From the NCBI RefSeq assembly GCF_008698145.1, contig NZ_RZNZ01000014.1, positions 1 through 64,000 of the forward strand: a DNA stretch of 64,000 nucleotides, read 5' to 3'. This stretch comes from Bifidobacterium vespertilionis (GTDB lineage: Bacteria; Actinomycetota; Actinomycetes; Actinomycetales; Bifidobacteriaceae). The notes under the pieces were generated by a model that was not told the origin of the DNA, searched no databases, and saw only the letters and a program-made list of their open reading frames with translations. A program made the translations under genes and the position numbers. Position 1 is the first letter of the stretch, and each line of letters starts with the position of its first letter. Positions 32,539 through 41,541 of the stretch are shown piece after piece.

Positions 32539-34170
32539 TCAGCGCCCGGACGCCGCTTGCCCGGCGGCCATGCCCTCGGCGACCAGCAGCTCGCCGTCCA
32601 CCACCGAATCGTCCGGCCGGTCCATGTAGTGATCGAACTCGTCCAGCACCTCCTCCGACGGCGGGGCCGTGACCAGCGACACGGCCACGATCGCCAGCAG
32701 GGACAGCAGGAATGCGGGCAGCAGCTCGTAGATCGCGAACACACCGCCCAGCGGCTTGACCAGATTGTGCCAGATCAGCACCGCAGCGGTGCCCACGAGC
32801 ATGCCCGCCACCGCGCCCGGACGGTTCGTGCGACGCCAGTAGAGCGAGCAGAGCATCAGCGGGCCGAACGACGCGCCAAGGCCGGCCCACGCGTAGGAGA
32901 CGACCTGGAAGATCGAGGAGTTCTGGTCGTACGCCACAAGGACGCCGAACAGGAACATGACGACCAGGGTCAGGCGCGCGACGATCATCACCTGGCGGTC
33001 TGTGGCTTTGCGGTGCAGCAGACCGCGGAAGATGTTCTCGCCCATCGCGGAGGCGCCGATGATCATGTACGACGAGCTCGAGCTCATGGACGCGGCGAAG
33101 ATGCCGGAGACCACCACGCCGCACATGAAGCTCGGCAGCAGCATCTGCGCGGCCACGATGAACACGCTTTCGGCGTCGGTCTGCGTGAGGAAGTGCACGG
33201 GCATCATCGCGCGGCCCACCAGGCCGATCATGATCGCGCACGCCAGCGAGGCCACGCACCAGCCAGTGGCGATGATGCGGGACTTGCGCACCTCGGACAC
33301 GCTGCGGATCGACAGGAACCGCACGAGCACCTGAGGCATGCCGAAATAGCCCAGACCCCACGCGAGCATCGAGATGATCGTGATCACGCCGTACTCGGAG
33401 GGCGCGCCGAACACCGCCTGGCCGTCGCGCACAATCTGGCGGCCGATCTCGTCGAGCGCGGGCGTGGCCACGTGCGTGCCGGACACGAAGCCCGGGATGC
33501 CGCGCAGGAATTCGGCCGTCTGCTGCACGCCGCCCGCACCGGCGATCGAGCCGAAGAACACCACGGCGAGCGCGAAGAACATGAGCACGCCCTGCACGAA
33601 GTCGGTGGCCACCACGGACAGATAGCCGCCCACGATGGTGTAGACGAAGACCACGGCCGCGCCGAGGATCATGGTCAGGTGGTAGTCGAAGCCGAACAGC
33701 GTGGTGAACAGCTTGCCCACGGTCACGAAGCAGCTGCCCACGTAGACGCAGAAGAACACGAGAATGATGGCCGCGGCGATGGTGGAGATGATCGACTTGT
33801 CGTCGTGGTAGCGCTTGGAGAAGAAGTCCGGGATGGTGATGGCGTCGCCGGCGATCACCGAGTAGCGGCGCAGGCGGCGGGCGACGAGCTTCCAGTTGAG
33901 GTAGGTGCCCAGGGCGAGGCCGATGGCTGTCCACATCGGGTCCGCGAGGCCGGTGAAGTAGGCCAGACCGGGCAGGCCCATGAGCAGCCAGCCGCTCATG
34001 TCCGACGCCTCCGCGGACAGGGCGGTGAGCCAGGGGCCCACGCCGCGGCCGCCCGCGAAGTACTGGCTGGCGGAGGAGTTGGAGCGGCGTGAGTAGAAGA
34101 AGCCGATGCCCAGCATGACGGCGAAATAGATCACCATAGCCAGAAACACCCAGAAATTCGCTGAAACCAT
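32539..34170 (-). CDS. putP: Sodium/proline symporter
   Basis: Sodium:solute symporter of 543 aa with about 13 membrane helices. Family signatures include LSAEASDMSGWLLMGLPG in the early sodium-site helix, DFFSKRYHDDK, and GVVVSGIFAASMSSSSSYM in the helix of the second sodium site. These match PutP-type proline carriers. The ATG at 34170 follows AGGGAGATCA; the upstream extension to 34230 is non-coding. The C-terminal tail is acidic (EEVLDEFDHYMDRPDD). The downstream amidohydrolase gene suggests the cargo could be another amino acid or amide. Confidence 0.92.
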   Translation of the reverse strand: MVSANFWVFLAMVIYFAVMLGIGFFYSRRSNSSASQYFAGGRGVGPWLTALSAEASDMSGWLLMGLPGLAYFTGLADPMWTAIGLALGTYLNWKLVARRLRRYSVIAGDAITIPDFFSKRYHDDKSIISTIAAAIILVFFCVYVGSCFVTVGKLFTTLFGFDYHLTMILGAAVVFVYTIVGGYLSVVATDFVQGVLMFFALAVVFFGSIAGAGGVQQTAEFLRGIPGFVSGTHVATPALDEIGRQIVRDGQAVFGAPSEYGVITIISMLAWGLGYFGMPQVLVRFLSIRSVSEVRKSRIIATGWCVASLACAIMIGLVGRAMMPVHFLTQTDAESVFIVAAQMLLPSFMCGVVVSGIFAASMSSSSSYMIIGASAMGENIFRGLLHRKATDRQVMIVARLTLVVMFLFGVLVAYDQNSSIFQVVSYAWAGLGASFGPLMLCSLYWRRTNRPGAVAGMLVGTAAVLIWHNLVKPLGGVFAIYELLPAFLLSLLAIVAVSLVTAPPSEEVLDEFDHYMDRPDDSVVDGELLVAEGMAAGQAASGR

Positions 34171-34310
34171 TGATCTCCCTATCTCTCGGAAATACCAATT
34201 TAACGAGCGGCACCGGGACGGGAAAGGCATGCCGCCATTCGTCTCACATTCAGAACACGGGCGGGCGGCGGGGCGTGAAGCCGCGCGGGGCGCAAGGCGG
34301 CACGCGGCAG

Positions 34311-34346
34311 TTGTGCACCGCGACGCCAGTTGTGCACTTATCCACC
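34311..34346. promoter_or_regulatory. DnaA-box-like trio
   Basis: TTGTGCACC (34311-34319), TTGTGCACT (34330-34338) and TTATCCACC (34338-34346) lie within 36 bp between the putP start and the DUF559-like gene. Each differs from the TTATCCACA/TTGTCCACA consensus by one or two bases. Confidence 0.4.
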
Positions 34347-34398
34347 GCGGGCCGGGCGCGACTTCCCCCGCCGGGCGCGCGCCGCTAGCGTCGGAGGC

Positions 34399-35343
34399 AT
34401 GAACACCGAATCGTATTCGCTGGAGGCGCTCACCAACCTCAAGTATCAGAGGCTCAACGCCTGCGCGGAACTGCAGCGGCGGACCGACCGCAAGCTGGTC
34501 TTCGCCCGCTCGGAGGCGCTGGAGCTACTCGCCATCGAAAAGCCCGTCGAGCCCGAAGCCGAGCGACGACGCAAGGATATGGACGTGGTGGTGGCGAGCG
34601 CCGGGGAGAAGACGCACATCGAGGGCGTGCGGTTCCTGAGGTGGTCGGGGCCCATAACCACCATCCTCATCAACCGCACGGCGGAATGCACCACTCCCGT
34701 ATGCACCTGGGCCCATTATGGGGCCATTCTGCCCCTTGAGGAACTGGTGGTGCTGGGGGACGCCATGATGCGCAGAAACCAGCATCTCGCGCGCGCCGAA
34801 ATGGGGGATTTCATCGCATACCTCGAGCATGCCCGCCAGTTCTCCGGCATCCGCAACTGCAAAATGGCCGTGCGCCTCATGCGGGAGGGAACCGATTCCT
34901 CGCAGGAGACGCGGACCCGGCTGGCCCTGCAGCGGTACGGTCTTCCCGAACCCATGGTGAATTACCCGGTGCGGCTCGACAATGGCCGCACGGCATTGCT
35001 GGACATGGCCATACCGGAACTTCGCATCGCCATAGAATACGACGGTGCCTATCACCGGAGCAGCAGCGAACAGGTGCTGCGCGACGACAAACGCCGGGAA
35101 GCGTTGGAGCGTCTGGGCTGGATCTACATCAAGGTCACCCTGCTGGATCTCGGGGATGAACATAGCGAGGGGGAACTGGCCCAGCGCGTGGCGACCGCAT
35201 GCGAATCGGTGCTGGGCATCCCTGTGCCGCTCACGGCGCGCATGACGATGCGGGAAGTCTGCGATGCGCGGCGCACGAAGAGAAAACCGCTCTGGGAACG
35301 GGTGCCGAGGCAACGCTGGATCGCACGCTGGGTGCACCTCTGA
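34399..35343 (+). CDS. DUF559-like protein with C-terminal endonuclease fold
   Basis: A 314-aa protein of uncertain function. The last third carries a Vsr/DUF559-like nuclease pattern: ALLDMAIPELRIAIEYDGAYH, then a basic stretch with DDKRREALERLGWIYIKV. The Asp and the Glu-Tyr-Asp/His cluster fit a PD-(D/E)xK-like active site. The N-terminal two thirds contain a winged-helix-like leader and a beta-rich core (TAECTTPVCTWAHYG). Many actinobacterial genomes carry several such proteins near defence or recombination genes, but function is unproven. GGAGG is only 1 nt before the ATG at 34399, so translation signals are tight. A trio of DnaA-like boxes lies upstream. Confidence 0.72.
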   Translation: MNTESYSLEALTNLKYQRLNACAELQRRTDRKLVFARSEALELLAIEKPVEPEAERRRKDMDVVVASAGEKTHIEGVRFLRWSGPITTILINRTAECTTPVCTWAHYGAILPLEELVVLGDAMMRRNQHLARAEMGDFIAYLEHARQFSGIRNCKMAVRLMREGTDSSQETRTRLALQRYGLPEPMVNYPVRLDNGRTALLDMAIPELRIAIEYDGAYHRSSSEQVLRDDKRREALERLGWIYIKVTLLDLGDEHSEGELAQRVATACESVLGIPVPLTARMTMREVCDARRTKRKPLWERVPRQRWIARWVHL

Positions 35344-35385
35344 ATCCGCAGAGCCTCCAACCACCGTCATCTCGCCGCTATCTCA

Positions 35386-35586
35386 CAAAGTGGGGGCGGA
35401 TTTCGAGGTTTGCAGAGCGCTATACATCAAAGTGGGGGCGTCGCAATGCGGCAACAAAGCCCGCGCAAAGCCCAAATCCGCCCAAATCGACATCTTTGAA
35501 GGTTGAAATCGGCCAATGGCCGACCCGGGAACGCCCCCACTTTGATGTATAGCGCTCTGCAACTGCCCAAATCCGCCCCCACTTTG
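35386..35586. repeat. MITE-like element with 55-bp terminal inverted repeats, copy 1
   Basis: Left arm 35386-35440 (CAAAGTGGGGGCGGATTT... ending CATCAAAGTGGGGGCG) and right arm 35532-35586 are near-perfect inverted copies. The arms repeat CAAAGTGGGGGCG at both their outer and inner ends. The 91-bp centre has no gene. A second element is at 54403-54588. Confidence 0.8.
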
Positions 35587-35664
35587 CAAGATGCCCCGCC
35601 CGCACAAGGCGGGCGGGGCATCCAGCCGGCTTCCGGCGGACTTCCGCGGCCGAACCGAAGGGTC

Positions 35665-37689
35665 TCAGATGTCGTAGCGCCAGGATTTGTCCGTGAACAC
35701 ACGGGCCATGGCCAGCCCCACCGGCAGGCACAGAATGACCATAAAGGCGCGGAAGGCCCAGTCGAGCGCGTTGATGGTGTCGAACCCACCCAAGTAGAAC
35801 ATCGCGCGGTACATGTACATGCCCGGCACCATGATCACGATCGATGGCACGGTCAGGCAGATGCGCGGGTAGCCGAGGTGCGGCGGCAGCCAGCCGTGGC
35901 GCACCGACGAGCGCCACGCGAACGCCAGAATGCCGGAGAGGAACGCGCCGATGAACGTGGCCGCCTCCGCCGGCATGCCGAAGTCAGTCAGTTCCAAGCG
36001 CAAGGTGTCTGTGATGGCGCCGATGATCGCCGCCACCAGGCACATGCGCTGCGGCGAGTTGAACAGCACGGAGAAGCCCCACACGCCCAGGAACGCGAAG
36101 ACGAAGCGCAGGCACCCGTTGACCCACGCGTTCAGCCCCAGCGGCTCGAAGCCCTCCGGGTTGAGGTGCACGATCGAGGCGACCATCCATCCGGCCAGCG
36201 TGGCCATGAGGATGACGCACAGCACGTAGGTGATGCGCTGGATACCCGACGGGAAGTCGATCTTCGCCATGTCGAGGCCGCCGGTGATGAGCGGGAATCC
36301 GGGGATCACGAACAGCATGGCGCCGATGTATGCGGTGTCGTGTGAAAGGGCCACCGGGTCGAACAAACCCACCAGCCTCAGCGTGCCGGTGCAGGCGAGC
36401 GCGGCCACGGCCACGCACACGAAGGTGACGAAGAACTGGTTGAGATGGTGGGCGAACAGCCGCCGGCGCAGCCACTGGCCAAGCCCGGCACCCACGAATG
36501 CGCCGATCATGTCGTACGGCCCGCCGCCGAGCAGGAACACGAAGGACGCGCAGGCTATGGCGGACGCAAGTCCGGAGAACCACGGCTTGTACAGCGGCTT
36601 GCGGCGCTCGATCAGATCGAGCCGCTCGTGCGCCTGCCTCACGGTGATGCCGCGGTGCTTGGCGTCCTTGGGCTTGGCGCCCACATGGTCGAAGTGCTCG
36701 GCGTACTCGCCCTTGGGCGGCTGATGGACGCGCCCAGCCTTGTTGGCGCGCGCGCCGCCCTCGGGGGCCGCGTCGACGAACCCCTCCTCGCCGAGTTGCC
36801 GGCGGTCGTGCGCGTCGCGCTGGGCCAACCGCGCCGCAACCCGGTCGCGCACGGCATCGCTGTCCCCGTTGAAGACCTCCTCCTCGTCGAACCGCTCCTC
36901 GTCACTGGTCCGGCTCTCCACCGGCACGATGGGCAGCTCGTCGGCGAGCAGCTGGTGGGCCTCCTCATTGTCGTCGTTCAGGGACCGGCTGGCCTCGACT
37001 TCAGCCTCGACTTCGGCCTTGGCCTTGGAATCCGCCGTCGACGCCTCGGCCGCCTCGCGCTTGAGCGTGTTCACGCGCTGTGCAAGCTCTATGGCCTCCA
37101 CCACCGGATCCTCCGAAGCCTCGCCGCCCTGCGCGGCCTTGATCTCCTCGCGGATCTTCTTCGACAGGTCCGCCGAGTACTGGGAGGCGTCGCGCTCGTC
37201 GAGGTGCTGCACCACACCTTCGGACAACTTGGACTGCACGTGGTACATGGAGCTCTTGCCCAGATTGACCGCGAACCAGTCGGCGAAGTGCTCGAGCAGC
37301 CAGATGCGCTCGGTGTTGACGCCGGTGGTGGGCAGGTCGATGACCTCGGTGATGCGGTTGCGCCCGTCCGTACAGGTGGCCTCGATGTCCGTGAGGTTGA
37401 CGTCCGCGCGCACGTGCACGCCGAGCGGATACGCGATGCGGTGCATCATCTCGCGCACGCGGAAGCTTCCGGTGCCGGCCCCCAGATCCAGCGTGCCGAC
37501 GCGCACGATCACGCTCGCCTTGGCGGCGATGCCCGCGTCCACGATCGGCTTGTCCCAGTCGCGCGCGATGTCCTCCATGTCCAGGGGGATGGAATGGGTG
37601 TGGAATTTACGGACCGCGTTGGCGCCCACGGGTTGCGTGGATCGCGACGATTTCTTCTCTTGCCTGCGTTTGAGGAAGTTCCAGCTCAC
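35665..37689 (-). CDS. Threonine/serine exporter family protein (ThrE-like)
   Basis: An inner-membrane protein of 674 aa. The N-terminal half is the soluble ThrE domain (GIAAKASVIVRVGTLDLGAG, RVREMMHRIAYPLGV, VTEVIDLPTTG-like segment). A charged, poorly conserved linker of about 180 residues follows (EAEVEASRSLNDDNEEAHQL...). The C-terminal half has about ten hydrophobic helices, including GAFVGAGLGQWLRR and MLFVIPGFPLITGGLDMAKIDF. This is the fused DUF1212/DUF3815 architecture of amino-acid exporters. The start is a GTG at 37689 preceded by GGGGATGGGGGTAG; no nearby in-frame ATG exists. It is divergent from ppc. Exported substrate is inferred from the family. Confidence 0.85.
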   Translation of the reverse strand: MSWNFLKRRQEKKSSRSTQPVGANAVRKFHTHSIPLDMEDIARDWDKPIVDAGIAAKASVIVRVGTLDLGAGTGSFRVREMMHRIAYPLGVHVRADVNLTDIEATCTDGRNRITEVIDLPTTGVNTERIWLLEHFADWFAVNLGKSSMYHVQSKLSEGVVQHLDERDASQYSADLSKKIREEIKAAQGGEASEDPVVEAIELAQRVNTLKREAAEASTADSKAKAEVEAEVEASRSLNDDNEEAHQLLADELPIVPVESRTSDEERFDEEEVFNGDSDAVRDRVAARLAQRDAHDRRQLGEEGFVDAAPEGGARANKAGRVHQPPKGEYAEHFDHVGAKPKDAKHRGITVRQAHERLDLIERRKPLYKPWFSGLASAIACASFVFLLGGGPYDMIGAFVGAGLGQWLRRRLFAHHLNQFFVTFVCVAVAALACTGTLRLVGLFDPVALSHDTAYIGAMLFVIPGFPLITGGLDMAKIDFPSGIQRITYVLCVILMATLAGWMVASIVHLNPEGFEPLGLNAWVNGCLRFVFAFLGVWGFSVLFNSPQRMCLVAAIIGAITDTLRLELTDFGMPAEAATFIGAFLSGILAFAWRSSVRHGWLPPHLGYPRICLTVPSIVIMVPGMYMYRAMFYLGGFDTINALDWAFRAFMVILCLPVGLAMARVFTDKSWRYDI

Positions 37690-37922
37690 AAGGCCATATC
37701 TACCCCCATCCCCAGAAATTCCCGCCTGCGCCCGCCGGACCTGATAGCCCCGCCCACCATGCAACCGCTCGTAATAAAAGTGTCGATTTCGCGCCTAGAA
37801 TGGTGCGCACTGAACCAATCGGGCTCAAGGCTTTGGGCTTGGTACGTCCGTCCCCACACAACCGCGGAGGAGCCGCGGAAGGGCGGTTGACGAGCAACCG
37901 GAGGCCCGGTAAAGGAGGGTTG

Positions 37923-40676
37923 ATGACAACACAAGATCAACAGATCAATGCCGCGGACGCCAGCATCCTGACATCCGGCACGGGCAAGAAGGGCCCCGAG
38001 GAGCATGATCTGCCGACTTCCCTCAAGCAGGACATGGACCTGTGCCTGCGCATCCTGAGGGACGTCCTGGGCGAGTTCGACAAGAACCTGCTCGCCCAGT
38101 TCGACACCGTCCGCGCGTACGCCGTGGAGGCGAGCGCCGAGCACTTCGGCGGATTGACCGATCCGAATCCCGATGAGGACGGACTGGCCGAGGCCGTGAA
38201 GACCATCGACGCCATGAACCTGCACGACGCCCAGCTGCTGGCGCGCGCCTTCGCCACGTACTTCCATCTGGCCAACCTGTGCGAGGAGAACTACCGCGTC
38301 TCCGTGCTGCACAGCCGCGAGGCCAGCGTGGGCGAGAACGAGGCCGTCGATCCGATCAACGAGATGACGCTGGCCTACCACCAGTTGCTGCAGGAGATGG
38401 GACCGGCCAAGGCCCGCGATCTGCTCAACCGCCTGGAGTTCCACCCGGTGTTCACCGCGCACCCCACCGAGGCCCGCCGCAAGGCCGTCGAAGGCAAGAT
38501 CCGCCGCATCTCCGAACTGCTGGAGCAGCACAAGCTGCTCGGCGGCACGGACAAGAAGGAGAACTGCCGTCGTCTCTACAACGAGATCGACGCGCTGTTC
38601 CGCACCTCGCCGATCGCGCTCAAGAAGCCGACCCCGGTCGAGGAGGCGGACACGATCCTCGACATCTTCGACAACACGCTGTTCCACACCATCCCCAAGG
38701 TGTACCGCCGCTTCGACGACTGGATGCTGGGCGACAAGGCCGGACTCGTGGAGCCCGTCTGCCCCGCGTTCTTCCACCCGGGCAGCTGGATCGGCTCCGA
38801 CCGCGACGGCAACCCGAACGTGACCGCGAAGGTCAGCCGCCAGGTGGCCCGCAAGTTCTCCGACCACATGCTGGCCGCCCTTGAGGAGGCCACGCGCACG
38901 GTGGGCAAGAACCTGACGATGGAATCGGAGACCACGCCTCCGTCCATGGACCTCAAGAGCCTGTGGAGCCATCAGAAGGAAATGAGCGAGCGCTTGACGG
39001 ACAAGGCCGCGCTGATCTCCACCAAGGAGCTCCACCGCGCCGTGATGCTGGTGATCGCCGATCGCCTGCACTACACCATCCTGCGCGACGCCGACCTCAT
39101 GTACCACACCTGCGACGACTTCATCGCCGACCTCAAGGTGGTCCAGCACTCGCTGGCCGCCGCCGGCGCGAAGCGCAGCGCCTACGGCCCCCTGCAGGAT
39201 CTGATCTGGCAGGCTGAGACCTTCGGCTTCCACATGGTGGAGATGGAGTTCCGCCAGCACTCCGTGGTGCACGCCCGCGCCCTCGCGGACATCCGCGAGC
39301 ACGGCCTGCACGGCGAGCGCGGCGAGCTGCAGCCCATGACGCACGAGGTGCTGGACACCTTCCGCGCGCTGGGTTCCATCCAGAAGCGCAACGGCATCAA
39401 GGCCGCCCGCCGCTACATCATCTCCTTCACCAAGAGCGCGCAGAACATCAAGGATGTCTTCGAGCTCAACCGTCTGGCCTTCGCCCATCCGGAGGATGTG
39501 CCGGTCATCGACGTGATCCCGCTGTTCGAGCAGCTTGAGGATCTGCAGAACTCGGTGGACGTGCTCGAGGAAATGATCAAGATCCCTGAGGTCCAAGCAA
39601 GGCTCAAGGCCACCGGCAACAAGCTGGAGGTCATGCTCGGCTACTCCGATTCCTCGAAGGACGCCGGCCCCACCTCCGCCACACTGGCCCTGCATTCCGC
39701 ACAGGAGCGCATCGCCCAGTGGGCCGAGTCGCACAACATCGATCTGACCCTGTTCCATGGCCGCGGCGGTGCCGTCGGTCGTGGCGGCGGCCCGGCGAAC
39801 CGCGCGGTGCTGGCCCAGCCGGTCGGCTCCGTGAAGTGCCGCTTCAAGCTCACCGAGCAGGGCGAGGTCATCTTCGCCCGCTACGGCAACCCGGTGCTGG
39901 CGGTCCGCCACGTCGAGTCGGTCGCGGCGGCCACACTGCTGCAGTCCGCGCCCAGTGTGGAGAAGCGCAACACCGAGATGACCCGCAAGTACGCCGAAAT
40001 GGCGGCCGAGCTGGACGAGGCCTCGCACGAGCGCTTCCTCGACCTGCTCAACACCCCGGACTTCGCCCCGTGGTTCTCCACGGTCACGCCGCTGACGGAG
40101 ATCGGCCTGCTGCCGATCGGCTCCCGCCCGGCCAAGCGCGGTCTGGGCGCCAAGTCCCTGGACGATCTGCGTACCATTCCGTGGATCTTCTCCTGGGCCC
40201 AGGCGCGCATCAACCTGGCCGCCTGGTACGGCCTCGGCACCGCGTGCGAGAAGTTCGGCGACCTCGAGACCATGCGCGAGGCGTATGAGGAGTGGCCGCT
40301 GTTCTCCACCTTCATCGACAACATCGAGATGTCTATCGCGAAGACCGACGAGCGCATCGCCAAGATGTACCTTTCGCTGGGCGACCGCGAGGATCTCAAC
40401 GAGAAGGTGCTCACCGAGATGGAGCTCACCCGCAAGTGGGTCCTCAAGATCGTGGGTGACGAGTGGCCGCTGCAGCACCGTCACGTGCTCGGCCAGGCCA
40501 TCCGCATCCGCTCGCCGTATGTGGACGCGCTGTCCGTCACCCAGATGCTCGCCCTTCGTTCGCTGCGCAAGAAGGTGGACAAGGAGGAGCTCAGCAAGGA
40601 CCAGCAGGCAGGGTTCATCTACCTGATCCTCTGCACCGTTTCGGGCGTCGCGGCCGGCCTCCAGAACACGGGCTGA
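37923..40676 (+). CDS. ppc: Phosphoenolpyruvate carboxylase
   Basis: Anaplerotic enzyme of 917 aa that carboxylates PEP to oxaloacetate. Signatures are the catalytic histidine in FTAHPTEARR, the GSWIGSDRDGNPNV block, the glycine-rich FHGRGGAVGRGGGP loop and the invariant C-terminal QNTG. The ATG at 37923 has AAAGGAGGGTTG immediately upstream; an open frame from 37800 is spurious. Length and motifs are complete. It is transcribed away from the exporter gene and ends at a palindromic terminator-like repeat (40734-40788). Confidence 0.97.
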   Translation: MTTQDQQINAADASILTSGTGKKGPEEHDLPTSLKQDMDLCLRILRDVLGEFDKNLLAQFDTVRAYAVEASAEHFGGLTDPNPDEDGLAEAVKTIDAMNLHDAQLLARAFATYFHLANLCEENYRVSVLHSREASVGENEAVDPINEMTLAYHQLLQEMGPAKARDLLNRLEFHPVFTAHPTEARRKAVEGKIRRISELLEQHKLLGGTDKKENCRRLYNEIDALFRTSPIALKKPTPVEEADTILDIFDNTLFHTIPKVYRRFDDWMLGDKAGLVEPVCPAFFHPGSWIGSDRDGNPNVTAKVSRQVARKFSDHMLAALEEATRTVGKNLTMESETTPPSMDLKSLWSHQKEMSERLTDKAALISTKELHRAVMLVIADRLHYTILRDADLMYHTCDDFIADLKVVQHSLAAAGAKRSAYGPLQDLIWQAETFGFHMVEMEFRQHSVVHARALADIREHGLHGERGELQPMTHEVLDTFRALGSIQKRNGIKAARRYIISFTKSAQNIKDVFELNRLAFAHPEDVPVIDVIPLFEQLEDLQNSVDVLEEMIKIPEVQARLKATGNKLEVMLGYSDSSKDAGPTSATLALHSAQERIAQWAESHNIDLTLFHGRGGAVGRGGGPANRAVLAQPVGSVKCRFKLTEQGEVIFARYGNPVLAVRHVESVAAATLLQSAPSVEKRNTEMTRKYAEMAAELDEASHERFLDLLNTPDFAPWFSTVTPLTEIGLLPIGSRPAKRGLGAKSLDDLRTIPWIFSWAQARINLAAWYGLGTACEKFGDLETMREAYEEWPLFSTFIDNIEMSIAKTDERIAKMYLSLGDREDLNEKVLTEMELTRKWVLKIVGDEWPLQHRHVLGQAIRIRSPYVDALSVTQMLALRSLRKKVDKEELSKDQQAGFIYLILCTVSGVAAGLQNTG

Positions 40677-40733
40677 TCCGCGGGTTGCGCGTCCGCTTCG
40701 GCGGGCCGCACGCGCTCCGGCGCACAAGTATGA

Positions 40734-40788
40734 GAGGGCCCTGGCAAGACTCGTCGGCATTGCCGATCGGGTTCCCGCGAGGGCCCTC
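40734..40788 (+). terminator. 55-bp palindromic element after ppc
   Basis: GAGGGCCCT and AGGGCCCTC arms enclose ACTCGTCGGCATTGCCGATC. A nearly identical element lies at 44196-44250 after the MFS gene, in the same orientation. It probably acts as a terminator; the two copies also bracket the two-component/MFS genes. Confidence 0.65.
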
Positions 40789-40914
40789 CTCGTTGCCGTG
40801 GGCACTGTTGTGGACAGATGCCATGTATCAGGACGGTGAAGTCCTCACTCACATTTATTCAATTAATGATCATCGATAGCATAATGCAAATAATTCTAAG
40901 TTATTATTAATCAT

Positions 40915-41541
40915 GTGGGAAAGCAATATAGAGAAATCAAATCGGTAGCACTCGGCATCGTGGATAACGATGCAATGGCTTTACAAGCTCTGGATATACT
41001 AATTCGCAGACAGCATTCTCCTTTGGATATCATATGGACATGCACTTCAGGAAAAGATGCATTGCTATATTGCAAGGAGATCGAAATCCCAAACGTTGTA
41101 CTTCTTGATATTGAATTAGAAGACTTAAATGGTATGACATTATCTCAACATATTCATGAATTATATCCAACTGTAGCAACAGTTGGAATTACAGCGTTCC
41201 CAATTCCCACCAATAATGCACAACTCAAAAATGCACATTTCAGCAATATTGTTCATAAAGATATAGCAATCGAAAAACTATTACAAACTCTTGGAAAAGC
41301 TGTCAATAATCATATATTATCAAGATGGACATCATCAGATCAAGCTTCCCCTTTATCCAATATGGAGCTGGAAATCATCCGACAGTCAGCTCGCGGCCTT
41401 ACATATGCTGTAATGGCAAGAAAATTAGGCATCAGTGAGCAAACTGCCAAAACATATGCTCGTCGCGCCTATGAAAAATTAGGCGTGCATAGTCGAGCTG
41501 AAGCTGTAGCACGCTGTGCAGAAGAAGGTCTACTCATATGA
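40915..41541 (+). CDS. LuxR-family response regulator (low-GC)
   Basis: A 208-aa NarL/FixJ-type regulator. The receiver has the acidic pair D17/D19, phosphoacceptor D65 in VVLLDIELED, Thr in GITAF and Lys in VHKDI. The C-terminal LuxR helix-turn-helix reads MARKLGISEQTAKTYARRAYEKLGV. The start appears to be GTG at 40915 with no ribosome site. A TATTAT -10-like box 6-7 nt upstream suggests leaderless transcription. The next gene, a kinase, overlaps by 4 nt. Codon use and base composition are far more AT-rich than flanking genes, so recent transfer is likely. It presumably controls the MFS exporter downstream. Confidence 0.88.
   Translation: MGKQYREIKSVALGIVDNDAMALQALDILIRRQHSPLDIIWTCTSGKDALLYCKEIEIPNVVLLDIELEDLNGMTLSQHIHELYPTVATVGITAFPIPTNNAQLKNAHFSNIVHKDIAIEKLLQTLGKAVNNHILSRWTSSDQASPLSNMELEIIRQSARGLTYAVMARKLGISEQTAKTYARRAYEKLGVHSRAEAVARCAEEGLLI

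Noticed and set aside
30899..34213. A 1104-aa fused protein from one continuous frame
   Set aside because: The N-terminal 570 codons are an out-of-frame reading of putP; the real amidohydrolase begins at 32494.
37686..40805. 1039-aa minus-strand open frame over ppc
   Set aside because: Antisense shadow of a full-length PEP carboxylase gene.
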